A stretch of DNA of 64,000 nt from Brevinematales bacterium (GCA_020059465.1 JAGVBZ010000007.1:1-64000), one strand, 5' to 3'; numbered from the stretch's first letter, positions 47,876 to 57,088 are shown. Numbers and translations: made by a program. Notes: generated from the sequence alone by a model not told the origin.

Positions 47876-50089
47876 ATGGTTAAAAAGATAGAAGCCGTTG
47901 TCGAAGGAATGACCTGTGCCGCATGTTCTACACGGATTGCGAAGTCGTTAAATAAGCAGGAGGGCGTGCTCGATGCGTCCGTGAACCTCGCGGCGGAGAA
48001 AGCGTACATTGTCTACGACCCCAAGAAAATCAGTCCCGACACCCTGATAAAGACTGTCGAACGGGCGGGATACAGTCTGATTCTCGACAAAGCGAGAGCG
48101 ATGACCGAGGAAGAGCGATTCCGCAAGACCCGCGCGAATTTCATTATCGCGCTGATTTTCGCGGGCCCCGGCGCATTGCTCATGCTTTTCCATATGCTGG
48201 GATGGCTTCACCTCCCGTATTGGGATTATATCGAAATCGTTCTCACCCTGCCGGTGCTTTTTTTCTCCGGCCGTCATGTGATGAAAAACGCGCTTCTATC
48301 GATCCTGAGCCTATCGCCGGGGATGGATGTGCTGATTGCGATGGGGTCGCTTGCGTCGCTCTCGACCGGAATTATGCGGGTATTCGGCGTCCCAGTATCC
48401 AATTTCGCGCTGGTCGGCAGTATGATTATCGCGTTCCATTTATTAGGAAAGTACCTTGAGGCCGCCGCGAAGGGAAAGGCATCCCGCGCGATCAAGGCTC
48501 TCATCGAGTTCGGCGCGAAAAACGCGCGCGTGCTGGTCGACGGGGTAGAGACCGAGATTCCGGTAGATCAGCTGAAAATCGGCGATATCGCGGTGATCCG
48601 GCCGGGCGATAAGATTCCGTCGGACGGCGAGGTGATCGAGGGATATTCAGCGGTGGACGAATCGATGATCAGCGGTGAGTCCGTGCCTGTCGAAAAAAAG
48701 ACTGGCGATCCCGTGATCGGAAGCACGATTAACGGCACGGGTGTAATGAAAATTAAAATCACGAAAATCGGGAGGGATACTTTCCTTTCGCAGCTGATAC
48801 GTTTAGTCGAAGAGGCACAGGCCGGGAAAGTGCCTATTCAGGAATTCGCCGATAAGGTGACGGGGGTATTCGTCCCCGTACTGGTAGGGATAGCCGCGGC
48901 GGTGTTCCTGTTCTGGTACTTCCTGCCCGATCTCGGGGACAGCATCATGAAATGGGGGACGGGCTGGATCCCGTGGGTAGACCCGTCGATGAACAGGCTG
49001 TCCCGCGCGGTGTTCGCGGCTGTCGCGACATTGGTGATCGCATGCCCCTGCGCGCTCGGTCTTGCGACCCCGATGGCGATCATGGTCGGCGGCGGACTCG
49101 GCGCGCGGCACGGCATCCTGATCCGGAACGGCGAAGCGATCGAGATGATGAAGGATATCGATACGGCGCTGTTCGATAAGACCGGCACGATTACCGAGGG
49201 GAAGCCCGATGTGGCGGAAATATTCCATACCCCGGGATTCGATGAATTTACCGTAGTGCTCGCCTCGCTCGAACAGTACTCGGAGCATCCGCTCGCCGGG
49301 GCGGTACGGGAATACGCGAAGGCGCACGCCCTGAAGCTGACCGAACCGGAGGAATTCCGGGCGATACCCGGGAAGGGCGTGAGCGGGAAAATCGGCGGTA
49401 CGATGTATTACGCGGGAAGTCCCGGTCTGATGCGCGAGAACGGCGGGGATTTGTCGGAGTTCGCCGGGGCGCTGGATACAGCGAACGCGGACGGACTGAG
49501 TATTATCTGTCTCGGATCGCCGGGTATGGTTTATGGATTCGTGACCCTCGCGGACAAGATGAAGCCGGATTCGAAAACCGCGATCGAGGCGTTGAAGGCT
49601 ATCGGGGTTACTCCGATCATGGTAACAGGGGATAACGAGAAGACCGCGAAACGCATCGCGCGGGAAGCGGGTATAGAACATGTGTATTCCGGAGTATTGC
49701 CCGGTCAGAAGATTGATATCGTCAATCGGCTGAAGGCCGAGGGGCGGAAAGTAGTGATGATCGGCGACGGTATCAACGACGCTCCTGCGCTGAAGGGCGC
49801 CGATGTCGGTATCGCGATCGGCACAGGGACCGATATCGCTATCGAGGCGGGCGATATCACTCTGGTTAACGGCAGCCTTACGGGGGTGGAACGCGCAGTA
49901 CGTTTATCCCGCGCGATCTTTGTGAAGATTCGCCAGAACCTGTTCTGGGCGTTCTTCTATAATCTTGTGGCGATTCCGATGGCCGCGATGGGGCTTTTAC
50001 ATCCGGTTATAGCCGAGGCGGCGATGGCGTTCTCGTCGATAAACGTGATACTGAATTCATTGCGTCTGAACGGAGTAAAGCTGGAATAG
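47876..50089 (+). CDS. copA: Copper-exporting P1B-type ATPase
   Basis: A 737-residue Cu(I)-type P-ATPase that pumps copper out of the cytoplasm. An N-terminal HMA domain has GMTCAAC (Cys14 and Cys17). The membrane metal site is CPC at 390-392, the phosphorylation site DKTGTIT has Asp434, and GDGINDAPALKG is the hinge motif. ATG 47876 is chosen because GGGAGG lies 5 bp upstream, in preference to ATG 47861. A single HMA domain is common in this family. copZ is nearby, which fits copper homeostasis. Confidence 0.93.
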   Translation: MVKKIEAVVEGMTCAACSTRIAKSLNKQEGVLDASVNLAAEKAYIVYDPKKISPDTLIKTVERAGYSLILDKARAMTEEERFRKTRANFIIALIFAGPGALLMLFHMLGWLHLPYWDYIEIVLTLPVLFFSGRHVMKNALLSILSLSPGMDVLIAMGSLASLSTGIMRVFGVPVSNFALVGSMIIAFHLLGKYLEAAAKGKASRAIKALIEFGAKNARVLVDGVETEIPVDQLKIGDIAVIRPGDKIPSDGEVIEGYSAVDESMISGESVPVEKKTGDPVIGSTINGTGVMKIKITKIGRDTFLSQLIRLVEEAQAGKVPIQEFADKVTGVFVPVLVGIAAAVFLFWYFLPDLGDSIMKWGTGWIPWVDPSMNRLSRAVFAAVATLVIACPCALGLATPMAIMVGGGLGARHGILIRNGEAIEMMKDIDTALFDKTGTITEGKPDVAEIFHTPGFDEFTVVLASLEQYSEHPLAGAVREYAKAHALKLTEPEEFRAIPGKGVSGKIGGTMYYAGSPGLMRENGGDLSEFAGALDTANADGLSIICLGSPGMVYGFVTLADKMKPDSKTAIEALKAIGVTPIMVTGDNEKTAKRIAREAGIEHVYSGVLPGQKIDIVNRLKAEGRKVVMIGDGINDAPALKGADVGIAIGTGTDIAIEAGDITLVNGSLTGVERAVRLSRAIFVKIRQNLFWAFFYNLVAIPMAAMGLLHPVIAEAAMAFSSINVILNSLRLNGVKLE

Positions 50090-50131
50090 AAATATAAAGG
50101 ATGAGTGCGGATTGAATGATGAAAAATGACA

Positions 50132-50172
50132 GTCATTGCGAACTTATCCGTCCGGATTTGTGAAGCAATCTG
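50132..50172 (-). repeat. MITE-like repeat fragment, copy C
   Basis: About 41 bp, reading GTCATTGCGAAC, a TCCG block and GAAGCAATCT, match the reverse complement of the right end of copies A and B. The fragment lies immediately beside the terminator at 50178-50206. Confidence 0.65.
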
Positions 50173-50177
50173 TTTTA

Positions 50178-50206
50178 ATAAAAAAGGGCTGTCCGGGGAC
50201 AGCCCT
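50178..50206 (-). terminator. Terminator of the AIM24-family gene
   Basis: AGGGCTGTCC-GG-GGACAGCCCT is a perfect 10-bp stem. On the minus strand it is followed by a T tract (TTTTTATT), as expected for the AIM24 gene that ends at 50225. Confidence 0.8.
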
Positions 50207-50224
50207 GAAAGTATTCGTTTCGAA

Positions 50225-50893
50225 TTAGCTTCTGACGATCATCGGGGCAAGGATGCCTGCGAGCGCGGAGAGGTTGCGGGTCTGGAGCCAGAGTTTACCG
50301 GGGCCGGTATATTCGCCGACCAAACCTTCGCCGGACGCCATAGTGGAAAACAATCCTTTGGCCGCCTTTTTCAGCTTATACTGTACCTGAGATTCCCATG
50401 CTACCATATGGCCGGTATCGACAATATAGGTTTCGCCGGGCTGGAGTTCCTTCATCAGGATAGCTCCGTAAGAACCGAGGAACAGGTCGCCGGTTCCGGT
50501 GATCTTCGAGAGAAAGAGGCCTTCTCCGCCGATCAACGCTTTGAGCGAACCCTGCGCGCTAATCGTGAGATCGACCGACCCCGCGAGGTATGCCCCGGCC
50601 TGCGCCATCAAGGTCTGGCCCGCGAGTTTAACATGGACTATATCGCCGGGTGTCGCGGGAGTTATGAGTAATTCCCCGGCGGCATTAGCGGTATAAACAG
50701 ACGAAAACAAAGATTCACCCCCAACCATTGCACCTAAAGCGCCTAAAAGACCCTTCCCGGTAGTTTTTGCCTTTAGCTCGATAGAAGGGCTCATTGCAAC
50801 CATCGCACCCGCTTCAGCCTTGATATTTTCACCCGCAGCCAAATTAACACGCAGAATGGTAAAAACCGGCCCGCCTTCAATTTTAAAATCCAT
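50225..50893 (-). CDS. AIM24/TIGR00266 family protein
   Basis: A 222-residue protein matching the AIM24 family, which has a TRAP-like beta-helical fold. Glycine-rich strands follow a regular pattern: GAMVAMSPSIELK, GKGLLGALGAMVGGESLF, GELLITPATPGDI, and GEGLFLSKITGTG. Molecular function is unknown in bacteria. It is transcribed alone, with a good promoter and a terminator at its end. Confidence 0.85.
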   Translation of the reverse strand: MDFKIEGGPVFTILRVNLAAGENIKAEAGAMVAMSPSIELKAKTTGKGLLGALGAMVGGESLFSSVYTANAAGELLITPATPGDIVHVKLAGQTLMAQAGAYLAGSVDLTISAQGSLKALIGGEGLFLSKITGTGDLFLGSYGAILMKELQPGETYIVDTGHMVAWESQVQYKLKKAAKGLFSTMASGEGLVGEYTGPGKLWLQTRNLSALAGILAPMIVRS

Positions 50894-50916
50894 ATCAGCC
50901 TCCTAGAATTTGGTTA

Positions 50917-50944
50917 ATTATAATACATGATTTCTTTTTGTCAA
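50917..50944 (-). promoter_or_regulatory. Promoter of the AIM24-family gene
   Basis: Minus strand TTGACA (50944-50939), 16 bp, TATAAT (50922-50917). Confidence 0.75.
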
Positions 50945-50954
50945 AGAACCTTAA

Positions 50955-51560
50955 TTATTTATCAAAAAAACTTAGGACTCCCTTATGAAGAAGCCGGATA
51001 ATATCGTACATCACCTGCTCGATCCATTCCTTCGATTTATTTTTCTTCAGGATTTCAATAACCATTGTGATATAGGTTTCCGAAAGCAGGTCGATAACAA
51101 ATTCCTTATTGACGTCGAATTTCTTCGATGTCTCTGCTTCGATCTGCTCGATAACTTTTTTTAGAGTTTGGGATAGCTTATCGGCAAATTTATGCCTGAA
51201 ATCCCCAAAAAGCGAACCTTTAGTCCCTTGAAATAGTATAATGCATTCTTTTTTTCGTTTATAGATATAATCCGCTGCTAACGAAACAACCTCTTTCAAG
51301 TTTTTCTCCGGAAAATCGATTTCAAGCAGCAGAGGAGCCGCGATCTTGGATACCAGGTCGAGAATCTCCTTCCGGACACTATCGATGAGCGAGCGGAACA
51401 TATCTTCCTTGTTCTCAAAATAACAGTAAAGGTTGCCGACAGTCATATCGGCTTTTTTCGCGATCACCCGCATTGAAGCGTTTTTGAATCCGAATTGATA
51501 AAACTCTTCAAGTGCGGCTTTTTCAATCTTCTTTCGTGTACTCTCAAGTTTCACTCTCAT
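50955..51560 (-). CDS. TetR/AcrR-family transcriptional regulator
   Basis: A 201-residue TetR repressor. The N-terminal HTH shows as KIEKAALEEFYQFGFKNASM and the recognition helix ADMTVGNLYCYFENKEDMF. The rest is helical, the ligand-binding and dimer part. It follows the CocE-type hydrolase by 25 bp on the same strand, so it probably regulates its own operon. Ligand unknown. Confidence 0.88.
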   Translation of the reverse strand: MRVKLESTRKKIEKAALEEFYQFGFKNASMRVIAKKADMTVGNLYCYFENKEDMFRSLIDSVRKEILDLVSKIAAPLLLEIDFPEKNLKEVVSLAADYIYKRKKECIILFQGTKGSLFGDFRHKFADKLSQTLKKVIEQIEAETSKKFDVNKEFVIDLLSETYITMVIEILKKNKSKEWIEQVMYDIIRLLHKGVLSFFDK

Positions 51561-51585
51561 TCTTTTCCCCGTATTTGAATATTAT

Positions 51586-53583
51586 TTATTGGAACCAGTT
51601 CATTTTTTTCTTAAATTCCTTCTCAAAAATGGGTTTTTCGTTCTCGGTTATCGTACATTTTATCGATACGTTATCGTACTCCGCTGTCTGTTCCGATTTC
51701 GCATGATACTGCTTGCCGTCCAGATGGAATTTCATCTCGGTATTCGAGGTAAGCGCGGCCTTTTCCGGACTATCGGTGAATGAATTGGCCTCGTAGATAT
51801 GGGTGAGATTGATATCAGGGAGACCCGGAAATACGCTGAGCGATAACTTCAGCCCGGATTTTACATTGATGCATTTTTCCTTGCCGTTGTCATTTATCTC
51901 CCATATTTTTTCCTGCTTGGGGGAGCCGAGGCCGTTCAGCATTCCGGTATCCGCCGGTTTAAACTGTGGCTTGAACGTCGGCATGGGTTTATCCTTCAAA
52001 GTAGGCAGGACCAGTTCTTCGGTGATATCCGGGCCGAAATGCAGGCTGATGCTGCCGGTATGAGGTAATGGAAAAATCCGGGGAAAATCGGATAACTGGA
52101 CACAGACGCGCAGCGAGTGGAGTTTTTCCAAACGGTATGCGGCCGGCATGAGGGGGATCGTTATTTTATACACTTTACCCGGCTCTACCGGGCTGACCTT
52201 ATCCAACCCGTCCCGCCGGCTGAGGCGCATCCATCCGCGCGTAATAAATTTAGAATTCTCCTCACCGTCTACATCGCATAGACGCACAGTGATCGCAGCG
52301 TCCGGCATATCGGTGGATACGGTTAATGATACACGGGGTTCGCCCGTGATCTCGATATTTTCAGGTATCGGCGACGTAGTAAACGCGAGCGATCTCGCAT
52401 CGTCGCGGGATTGTTCCTTCGGATAGTCGATTCCCAACGTGAGTACGCTCATCAGTCCGGAATATGCTCCCGCAGCCGCATCGTGCGAGCATATCAGCAT
52501 CATATCCCGAATTTCGGTACCCTTTCCCAGAGTACGGTTCGAACGCAGATTCAGGACAATCTCGTTCAGTCCGTTAGGGGGCCAATTTTCCTCATAGCGC
52601 CAATGCTCCTCTCCCAGCAGATATACAGAAACAGGGTGCTCTTCCATAATGCCGTTGGGGATGCCCTTCAGCCAGTAATCGAACCACCGGATCGCAATGG
52701 AGAGATAATCAATCGGTTCCGCATCCGTCAGGCTCGGCCACATATGCACCCACGGCCCCATGACAAGCTTTTTCGGCCCGCGTATCTGATTGAATAGCTC
52801 TGTGGAATCTTTATGGGAAAACCCGTTCCATCCGTCGAGTACATAGGTAGGGACGGTAATTTTATCGGATTCGATGTTAACTTTTTTCCAATACGGGTCG
52901 TTTAGGGTATGATCGACGGGTTCCATGATAAACGGTTCGAAACCGTCAAGATGCGTCTGCCAGATTTCTTTCCAGTTCTTGAGATTGGTATGATTGAGCG
53001 GGGGTAGAATCTGGATCAGGTTCATGATATTGATCCACGAGCCGAACAAACCGAGCATATTGAGGGAGCCCCCGGGATACACCAGATTCGGGTAAAAATT
53101 GATAGGCGCCATCATCGAAAAAATCGCCTTCAATGCGGGCGGATTTTCGGTTGCGGCGTTGAGAGCGGCCATGCCCCCGAACGATTCTCCCATCATACCG
53201 ACGTTGCCGTCGGAAAATTCCTGCGCGGCGCACCATTCGACAACCCGGGATAAAATCTTGGGATCGAGAATATCGAACGGATTTTTAGCTACTCCGCCGG
53301 AAGCACCGATGCCGGGAAGGTCGACCATCACTACCGCATACCCCGTCGAAGTCAACTGGTGTGCCTCGATGCTGAACAATGGGGACATCATCCCGTCTTT
53401 CATATAAGGATAGGCCATTAATATGACGGGCCACGGCTGTTTGCCGGAGGGAAGATTGATATTCGCCCGAAGTATCAGCGAATCTCCCGCGGGAATTTCT
53501 ATATTTCGACGGGTATTCGAATTAATAAATGAAACGAGTTTGAGTTTTTCTACCAGATTTCCAAGCCCCACGGGCGCCCCCAA
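51586..53583 (-). CDS. CocE/NonD-type alpha/beta hydrolase
   Basis: A 665-residue hydrolase of the CocE/NonD X-Pro-dipeptidyl-peptidase-like group. The alpha/beta-hydrolase domain has the nucleophile elbow GESFGG (in VGMMGESFGG), with GPWVHMWPSLTDAEP further on in the region that supplies the histidine. The C-terminal beta-sandwich (PepX C-terminal fold) follows from about residue 340. Acyl-ester or acyl-peptide substrates are typical. GTG 53571 with GGGGG upstream is an alternative start to TTG 53583. It is followed by the tetR gene. Confidence 0.72.
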   Translation of the reverse strand: MGAPVGLGNLVEKLKLVSFINSNTRRNIEIPAGDSLILRANINLPSGKQPWPVILMAYPYMKDGMMSPLFSIEAHQLTSTGYAVVMVDLPGIGASGGVAKNPFDILDPKILSRVVEWCAAQEFSDGNVGMMGESFGGMAALNAATENPPALKAIFSMMAPINFYPNLVYPGGSLNMLGLFGSWINIMNLIQILPPLNHTNLKNWKEIWQTHLDGFEPFIMEPVDHTLNDPYWKKVNIESDKITVPTYVLDGWNGFSHKDSTELFNQIRGPKKLVMGPWVHMWPSLTDAEPIDYLSIAIRWFDYWLKGIPNGIMEEHPVSVYLLGEEHWRYEENWPPNGLNEIVLNLRSNRTLGKGTEIRDMMLICSHDAAAGAYSGLMSVLTLGIDYPKEQSRDDARSLAFTTSPIPENIEITGEPRVSLTVSTDMPDAAITVRLCDVDGEENSKFITRGWMRLSRRDGLDKVSPVEPGKVYKITIPLMPAAYRLEKLHSLRVCVQLSDFPRIFPLPHTGSISLHFGPDITEELVLPTLKDKPMPTFKPQFKPADTGMLNGLGSPKQEKIWEINDNGKEKCINVKSGLKLSLSVFPGLPDINLTHIYEANSFTDSPEKAALTSNTEMKFHLDGKQYHAKSEQTAEYDNVSIKCTITENEKPIFEKEFKKKMNWFQ

Positions 53584-53683
53584 ATTATGATAGTTTATTC
53601 TATATGTAATATGTTAATCAATCAATATTTTTTCAGATATTTTTCTTATTTTTATACTTTATTTCTAATATTCCGCAACGGTC

Positions 53684-53712
53684 TTGTTAATTCATATTCC
53701 ATGTGATATAAT
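53684..53712 (+). promoter_or_regulatory. Promoter of the caspase-like gene
   Basis: TTGTTA (53684-53689), 17 bp, TATAAT (53707-53712). Confidence 0.6.
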
Positions 53713-53744
53713 AATCTGAAAGGAAGGACGGGTTGGAGGCGGAT

Positions 53745-55820
53745 ATGCGTAAAGTTTCGATAATGGCCGCGTTTTTTATTCTTATTGTAAATCCCATGTT
53801 TTCCGAAACCGTTGATGTAGTAAAAATAGGGAATTTTGCCGGGAACGTTCAGTTTCGGGAGCTGGAATCCAGCACATGGAAGAACGCGGGATACGGGGAT
53901 ATAATATCCGGATACAGTGAAATCCGGGTGAACGGGAAAAACGACTTTGTTACACTGGTCTTTCCCGACGGCGGCGAAGCGGTGATCGAGGGCTTATCGA
54001 TGATACGGATCGAAGATATAAACTCGAAGGATAAAAACGGTATTCATTACAGTAAATTGGAAATATTCACCGGCAGGATCAAATTTTACCCGAAAGATTC
54101 GCAGATACATTATTTTGTGGTAAAAACACAATCGGCTAATCTGGAAGTGAAAAGCAAGAATCAGGTCGGCGCGGACGGAAAAATTCTGGCGCTCGAGACT
54201 GAGGCCGGGGTAAAACCTCCCCTCATCTTTCTCACCGCCGAGGTCGACGTGGGTGCCGATAAAGTCCTGAAGGCGGGGGAAGTGGGAGAGATACTGCTCC
54301 AGATCGAAAATCGCGGAAAAGGCGACGCGGCAGGAGTTTGGATTGAACTCAAACCGGTCTCAGGGACGAACGGTATCGTGTTCACTCTGCCGGGTACGGT
54401 CGATATTCCCGCGTCATCCAGCAAAACGGTGAAAATCAAGATATCAGCGTTGAAAACGGTTCTGAGCGGATTCGCGCAGTTCCGTGTCACCATAAAAGAA
54501 CCGTTCTTTAAAAAGGACTCCGACCCCATCAATATCCAGATAGAAACACAGGAATTCCTGTACCCGCAGTTCAGTATAATCGATTGGGGTATCGACGACG
54601 ACAAGGAAGGGGAAAGCTACGGGAACAACAACCACAGTGCGGAGGAAGGGGAGAATATCGAATTGGAAGTCATCATCGGGAATACCGGCGAGGGCAGGGC
54701 GCTCGGCGTGTTTCTGAACGCGACCATTATCGGAAGCGGCGGAGTAGTACTGATCAGCGACCTTCCTTACTTCAATCTCGGCGATATCGCGCCCGGAGAT
54801 TACCGGAAAATTAAGGTGCCGTTGTCGATCGGAAAGAACCTGTCCCAGAAAACGGTCAAGGTCCAGCTGGATATCAAGGAGACAAAAGGGAGTCTTTCTC
54901 TGACCGAGTTTATCGACTGCAAGATAGGAAAGCCCAAGGCTGCCGCCAAGGATATTGTTGTCGGAAAGCCGGGTTCGCTGAACGCCAAATCGGCAAAGGT
55001 GGATGTGGATACCAAAATCCCGGCCGGTAAAACACCGTATAAAAACCCTATCGCGGTGGTTATCGGGAATAAAGATTATTTCAACGATATCAAGAACGTC
55101 GAGTTCGCTGTACGTGACGCGGAGACGATGAAAAAATATTTTATTAAGACATTCGGTATCCCCGAGAAAAATATTCTTTACAAGGAAAACGCCGACGGCG
55201 CGGTTTTTACCGATATTTTCGGGCAGAAGGACGGGGCAAAGAAGAGCCGTCTCTATCAATTGACTGTCAAGCAGAAACCCGACGCCGTGTACATTTTCTA
55301 CAGCGGGCACGGGATACCCGGACTGAGCGATAAGAAGGGTTATTTCGCCCCGGTGAATGTCATCAAGGATAACGCGGAATCTACGGGATACTCCATCGAC
55401 GTGTTCTATAACAACCTGAAAGAGCTGAAATCGCTGGGTGTGAAAAAGATCATCGTAATTATCGACGCATGTTTCTCCGGCGATTCGGATGTGGGGATGA
55501 TTATCGAGGACGTTTCGCCAATCTACGCAAAAGTCGATAACCAGCTTGTTGCGGATGATGCGGGCATCGTATTCACCGCGACCAGCGGCTCCGATTATGC
55601 GACATGGTTCCGCGAGAAGTATCACGGGCTATTCACCTATTATTTCCTCAAAGGTATCGGTGGGGATGCGGATAAGAATGCCGATAAAAAGGTCACCGTT
55701 GGCGAGATGCGCGACTATCTCCTCGCGACTGTCCCCGATGAAGCGATGTTTATCAAGGGGATTGCGCAGACCCCTCAGGTACGCGGGGACGATAACGAGG
55801 TGCTGGTTACCTTGGAGTAG
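53745..55820 (+). CDS. Secreted caspase-family protein with FecR-like and CARDB-like domains
   Basis: A 691-residue exported protein. A signal peptide ends near SET (residue 21). A FecR-like segment (about 25-130) contains VFPDGGEAVIEG. Two CARDB-like beta-sandwich regions (about 155-260, 285-395) have VEIG-like and N-T-G-E-G-R strands. The C-terminal caspase/metacaspase domain (about 420-690) keeps the catalytic dyad: His522 in FYSGHG and Cys576 in IDACFSG. IAVVIGNKDYFNDIKNVEFAVRDA is the family start. A secreted cysteine protease is inferred; the substrate is unknown. GGAGG supports the start at 53745, and a glycan-binding-domain gene follows by 20 bp. Confidence 0.75.
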   Translation: MRKVSIMAAFFILIVNPMFSETVDVVKIGNFAGNVQFRELESSTWKNAGYGDIISGYSEIRVNGKNDFVTLVFPDGGEAVIEGLSMIRIEDINSKDKNGIHYSKLEIFTGRIKFYPKDSQIHYFVVKTQSANLEVKSKNQVGADGKILALETEAGVKPPLIFLTAEVDVGADKVLKAGEVGEILLQIENRGKGDAAGVWIELKPVSGTNGIVFTLPGTVDIPASSSKTVKIKISALKTVLSGFAQFRVTIKEPFFKKDSDPINIQIETQEFLYPQFSIIDWGIDDDKEGESYGNNNHSAEEGENIELEVIIGNTGEGRALGVFLNATIIGSGGVVLISDLPYFNLGDIAPGDYRKIKVPLSIGKNLSQKTVKVQLDIKETKGSLSLTEFIDCKIGKPKAAAKDIVVGKPGSLNAKSAKVDVDTKIPAGKTPYKNPIAVVIGNKDYFNDIKNVEFAVRDAETMKKYFIKTFGIPEKNILYKENADGAVFTDIFGQKDGAKKSRLYQLTVKQKPDAVYIFYSGHGIPGLSDKKGYFAPVNVIKDNAESTGYSIDVFYNNLKELKSLGVKKIIVIIDACFSGDSDVGMIIEDVSPIYAKVDNQLVADDAGIVFTATSGSDYATWFREKYHGLFTYYFLKGIGGDADKNADKKVTVGEMRDYLLATVPDEAMFIKGIAQTPQVRGDDNEVLVTLE

Positions 55821-55840
55821 TATTCTTATCGGGAGTATAT

Positions 55841-56482
55841 ATGATACCGCGCGTATGTCTTGTGATTGTATTCGTGTTTGCAGGATTGTCCCTCGCCGGA
55901 GGGGAGAATATCGATAATTTTGACGACCAACCCTTTTCGGAGCAAAATCTGCCGCCGGAAGTAGCGGTCTCCAAGCTCGAATCGTCATCCACCCTGAAGT
56001 CCGACGGGAAGAACAGTTACTCGGTCAAGAACCTGTTCGACGGCGACCTTTCCACTTGCTGGGCTGAGGGGAAGAAGGGATGGGGCATAGGCGAATGGAT
56101 CCGGATCAGTATGCATCCGGGAACGACGATCTATAAAATCTCTATCGCCAACGGCTACCAGAAATCGAAAAAACTTTACTACCAGAACGGCGCTGTAAAG
56201 AAAATTGAAATCGGGGTGGAATACTGGAACGGCGAATCCAAATCCTTCAAAATTACTCTTGATAATATGGGCTATACCGCGGATTCCCTTCAATCCGAAG
56301 GCGATTTCCATGACGTTTTCCCCGTTATCCGGATCGGAGACTACGCTGATCTCGATCCGATGAAGAAAATCACTCTGAAAATTCTCGAAGTCTATACCGG
56401 AACGAAGTATGAGGACACCTGCATATCGGAGATATTTTTATACGGCGATCAGGAAGGATACGGGGATGCGTACGGGGATTAG
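55841..56482 (+). CDS. Secreted NADase-type glycan-binding domain protein
   Basis: A 213-residue exported protein, apparently only a signal peptide (first about 20 residues) and one discoidin-like domain. Diagnostic segments are NLFDGDLSTCWAEGKKGWG, GEWIRISM, IANGYQKSKKLYYQNGAVKK and VYTGTKYEDTCISEIFLYG. It is very similar in pattern to the domain at 29992-31092. It lies 20 bp after the caspase gene and is probably co-transcribed. Its stop region overlaps the convergent ferritin-like gene by 4 bp. A role in binding surface glycans is inferred. Confidence 0.72.
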   Translation: MIPRVCLVIVFVFAGLSLAGGENIDNFDDQPFSEQNLPPEVAVSKLESSSTLKSDGKNSYSVKNLFDGDLSTCWAEGKKGWGIGEWIRISMHPGTTIYKISIANGYQKSKKLYYQNGAVKKIEIGVEYWNGESKSFKITLDNMGYTADSLQSEGDFHDVFPVIRIGDYADLDPMKKITLKILEVYTGTKYEDTCISEIFLYGDQEGYGDAYGD

Positions 56483-56967
56483 ACTTCTTTAGCTCGTTTC
56501 AATTGGAGCAGGTGCACGAAGTGCGCCCGTTCCTCGTTGATAATCTCGTCGATAAAGTTATGCTCGGAAGCGGCGACAATAGAACGGGTCTCGCTGTAGA
56601 ACAGGACATGGTCCAACTCGATCCCCATCGCGAATTCGAAAATCCCTTCGACATCTTTTAACCGGCGAAGCTTCTCATTTAAAATTTCACGCGAGAACAG
56701 GTTGGTGCTGAAATAATAGATTAAAGACTTCAGATTGATATCCAGCGCGGGGATTTCCGATTCCGCCCGGATTTCGGAGAGGCGTTCGGAGAATTTCATC
56801 CGGTGCTTGTCTTCCGAATCCGCTAGGATTTTAAAAAGGTTCTTGATATCGTTGTCTTTTGCCATGATTGCGATTTTATCATACAGGTCTCTGGTCGTTT
56901 TTTCCGTTTCTATCGCAAAACGATATACATCCTGCGCGGATATATTACTGATGTTTCCAAAATCCAT
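56479..56967 (-). CDS. Ferritin-like diiron protein
   Basis: A 162-residue four-helix-bundle protein of the ferritin/rubrerythrin-like family. Metal-type motifs are in order: AIETEKTTRDLYD, DSEDKHRMKF, GIELDHVLFY and NEERAHFVHLLQ, giving two E-x6-Y/E-x-x-H type ligand sets. It lacks a rubredoxin domain. Start ATG 56967 sits about 20 bases after the predicted transcript start; TTG 56979 is possible but less likely. Oxidative-stress or iron-related activity is inferred from the fold. Confidence 0.72.
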   Translation of the reverse strand: MDFGNISNISAQDVYRFAIETEKTTRDLYDKIAIMAKDNDIKNLFKILADSEDKHRMKFSERLSEIRAESEIPALDINLKSLIYYFSTNLFSREILNEKLRRLKDVEGIFEFAMGIELDHVLFYSETRSIVAASEHNFIDEIINEERAHFVHLLQLKRAKEV

Positions 56968-56993
56968 GTGTTTCCCCAAATATATATACTACT

Positions 56994-57022
56994 ATAGTAT
57001 TGGAGAAAGTTTGAAATGTCAA
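56994..57022 (-). promoter_or_regulatory. Promoter of the ferritin-like gene
   Basis: Minus strand TTGACA (57022-57017), 17 bp, TACTAT (56999-56994). It is back-to-back with the promoter at 57035-57063. Confidence 0.7.
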
Positions 57023-57034
57023 GCTAAAAATTGC

Positions 57035-57063
57035 TTGATAAGTTTGTCCTGTTATGGTATATT
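57035..57063 (+). promoter_or_regulatory. Promoter of the Ig-like lipoprotein gene
   Basis: TTGATA (57035-57040), 17 bp, TATATT (57058-57063). Confidence 0.6.
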
Positions 57064-57088
57064 CATAGCAGTATCTTTGGAGATTGCC

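Noticed and set aside
48803-49681. Minus-strand open frame of 292 codons opposite copA
   Set aside because: copA has all P-type ATPase motifs on the plus strand. The reverse frame is rich in Arg and Pro, typical of a GC-rich antisense frame.
54444-55625. Minus-strand open frame of 393 codons
   Set aside because: It is antisense to the caspase-like gene with its signal peptide, His/Cys dyad and good ribosome site. The translated product has no recognisable features.
53745-56482. Caspase gene as part of a CRISPR-linked or gasdermin defence system
   Set aside because: No cas gene, CRISPR array, gasdermin-like protein or NTPase is nearby, and the signal peptide places the protein outside the cytoplasm.
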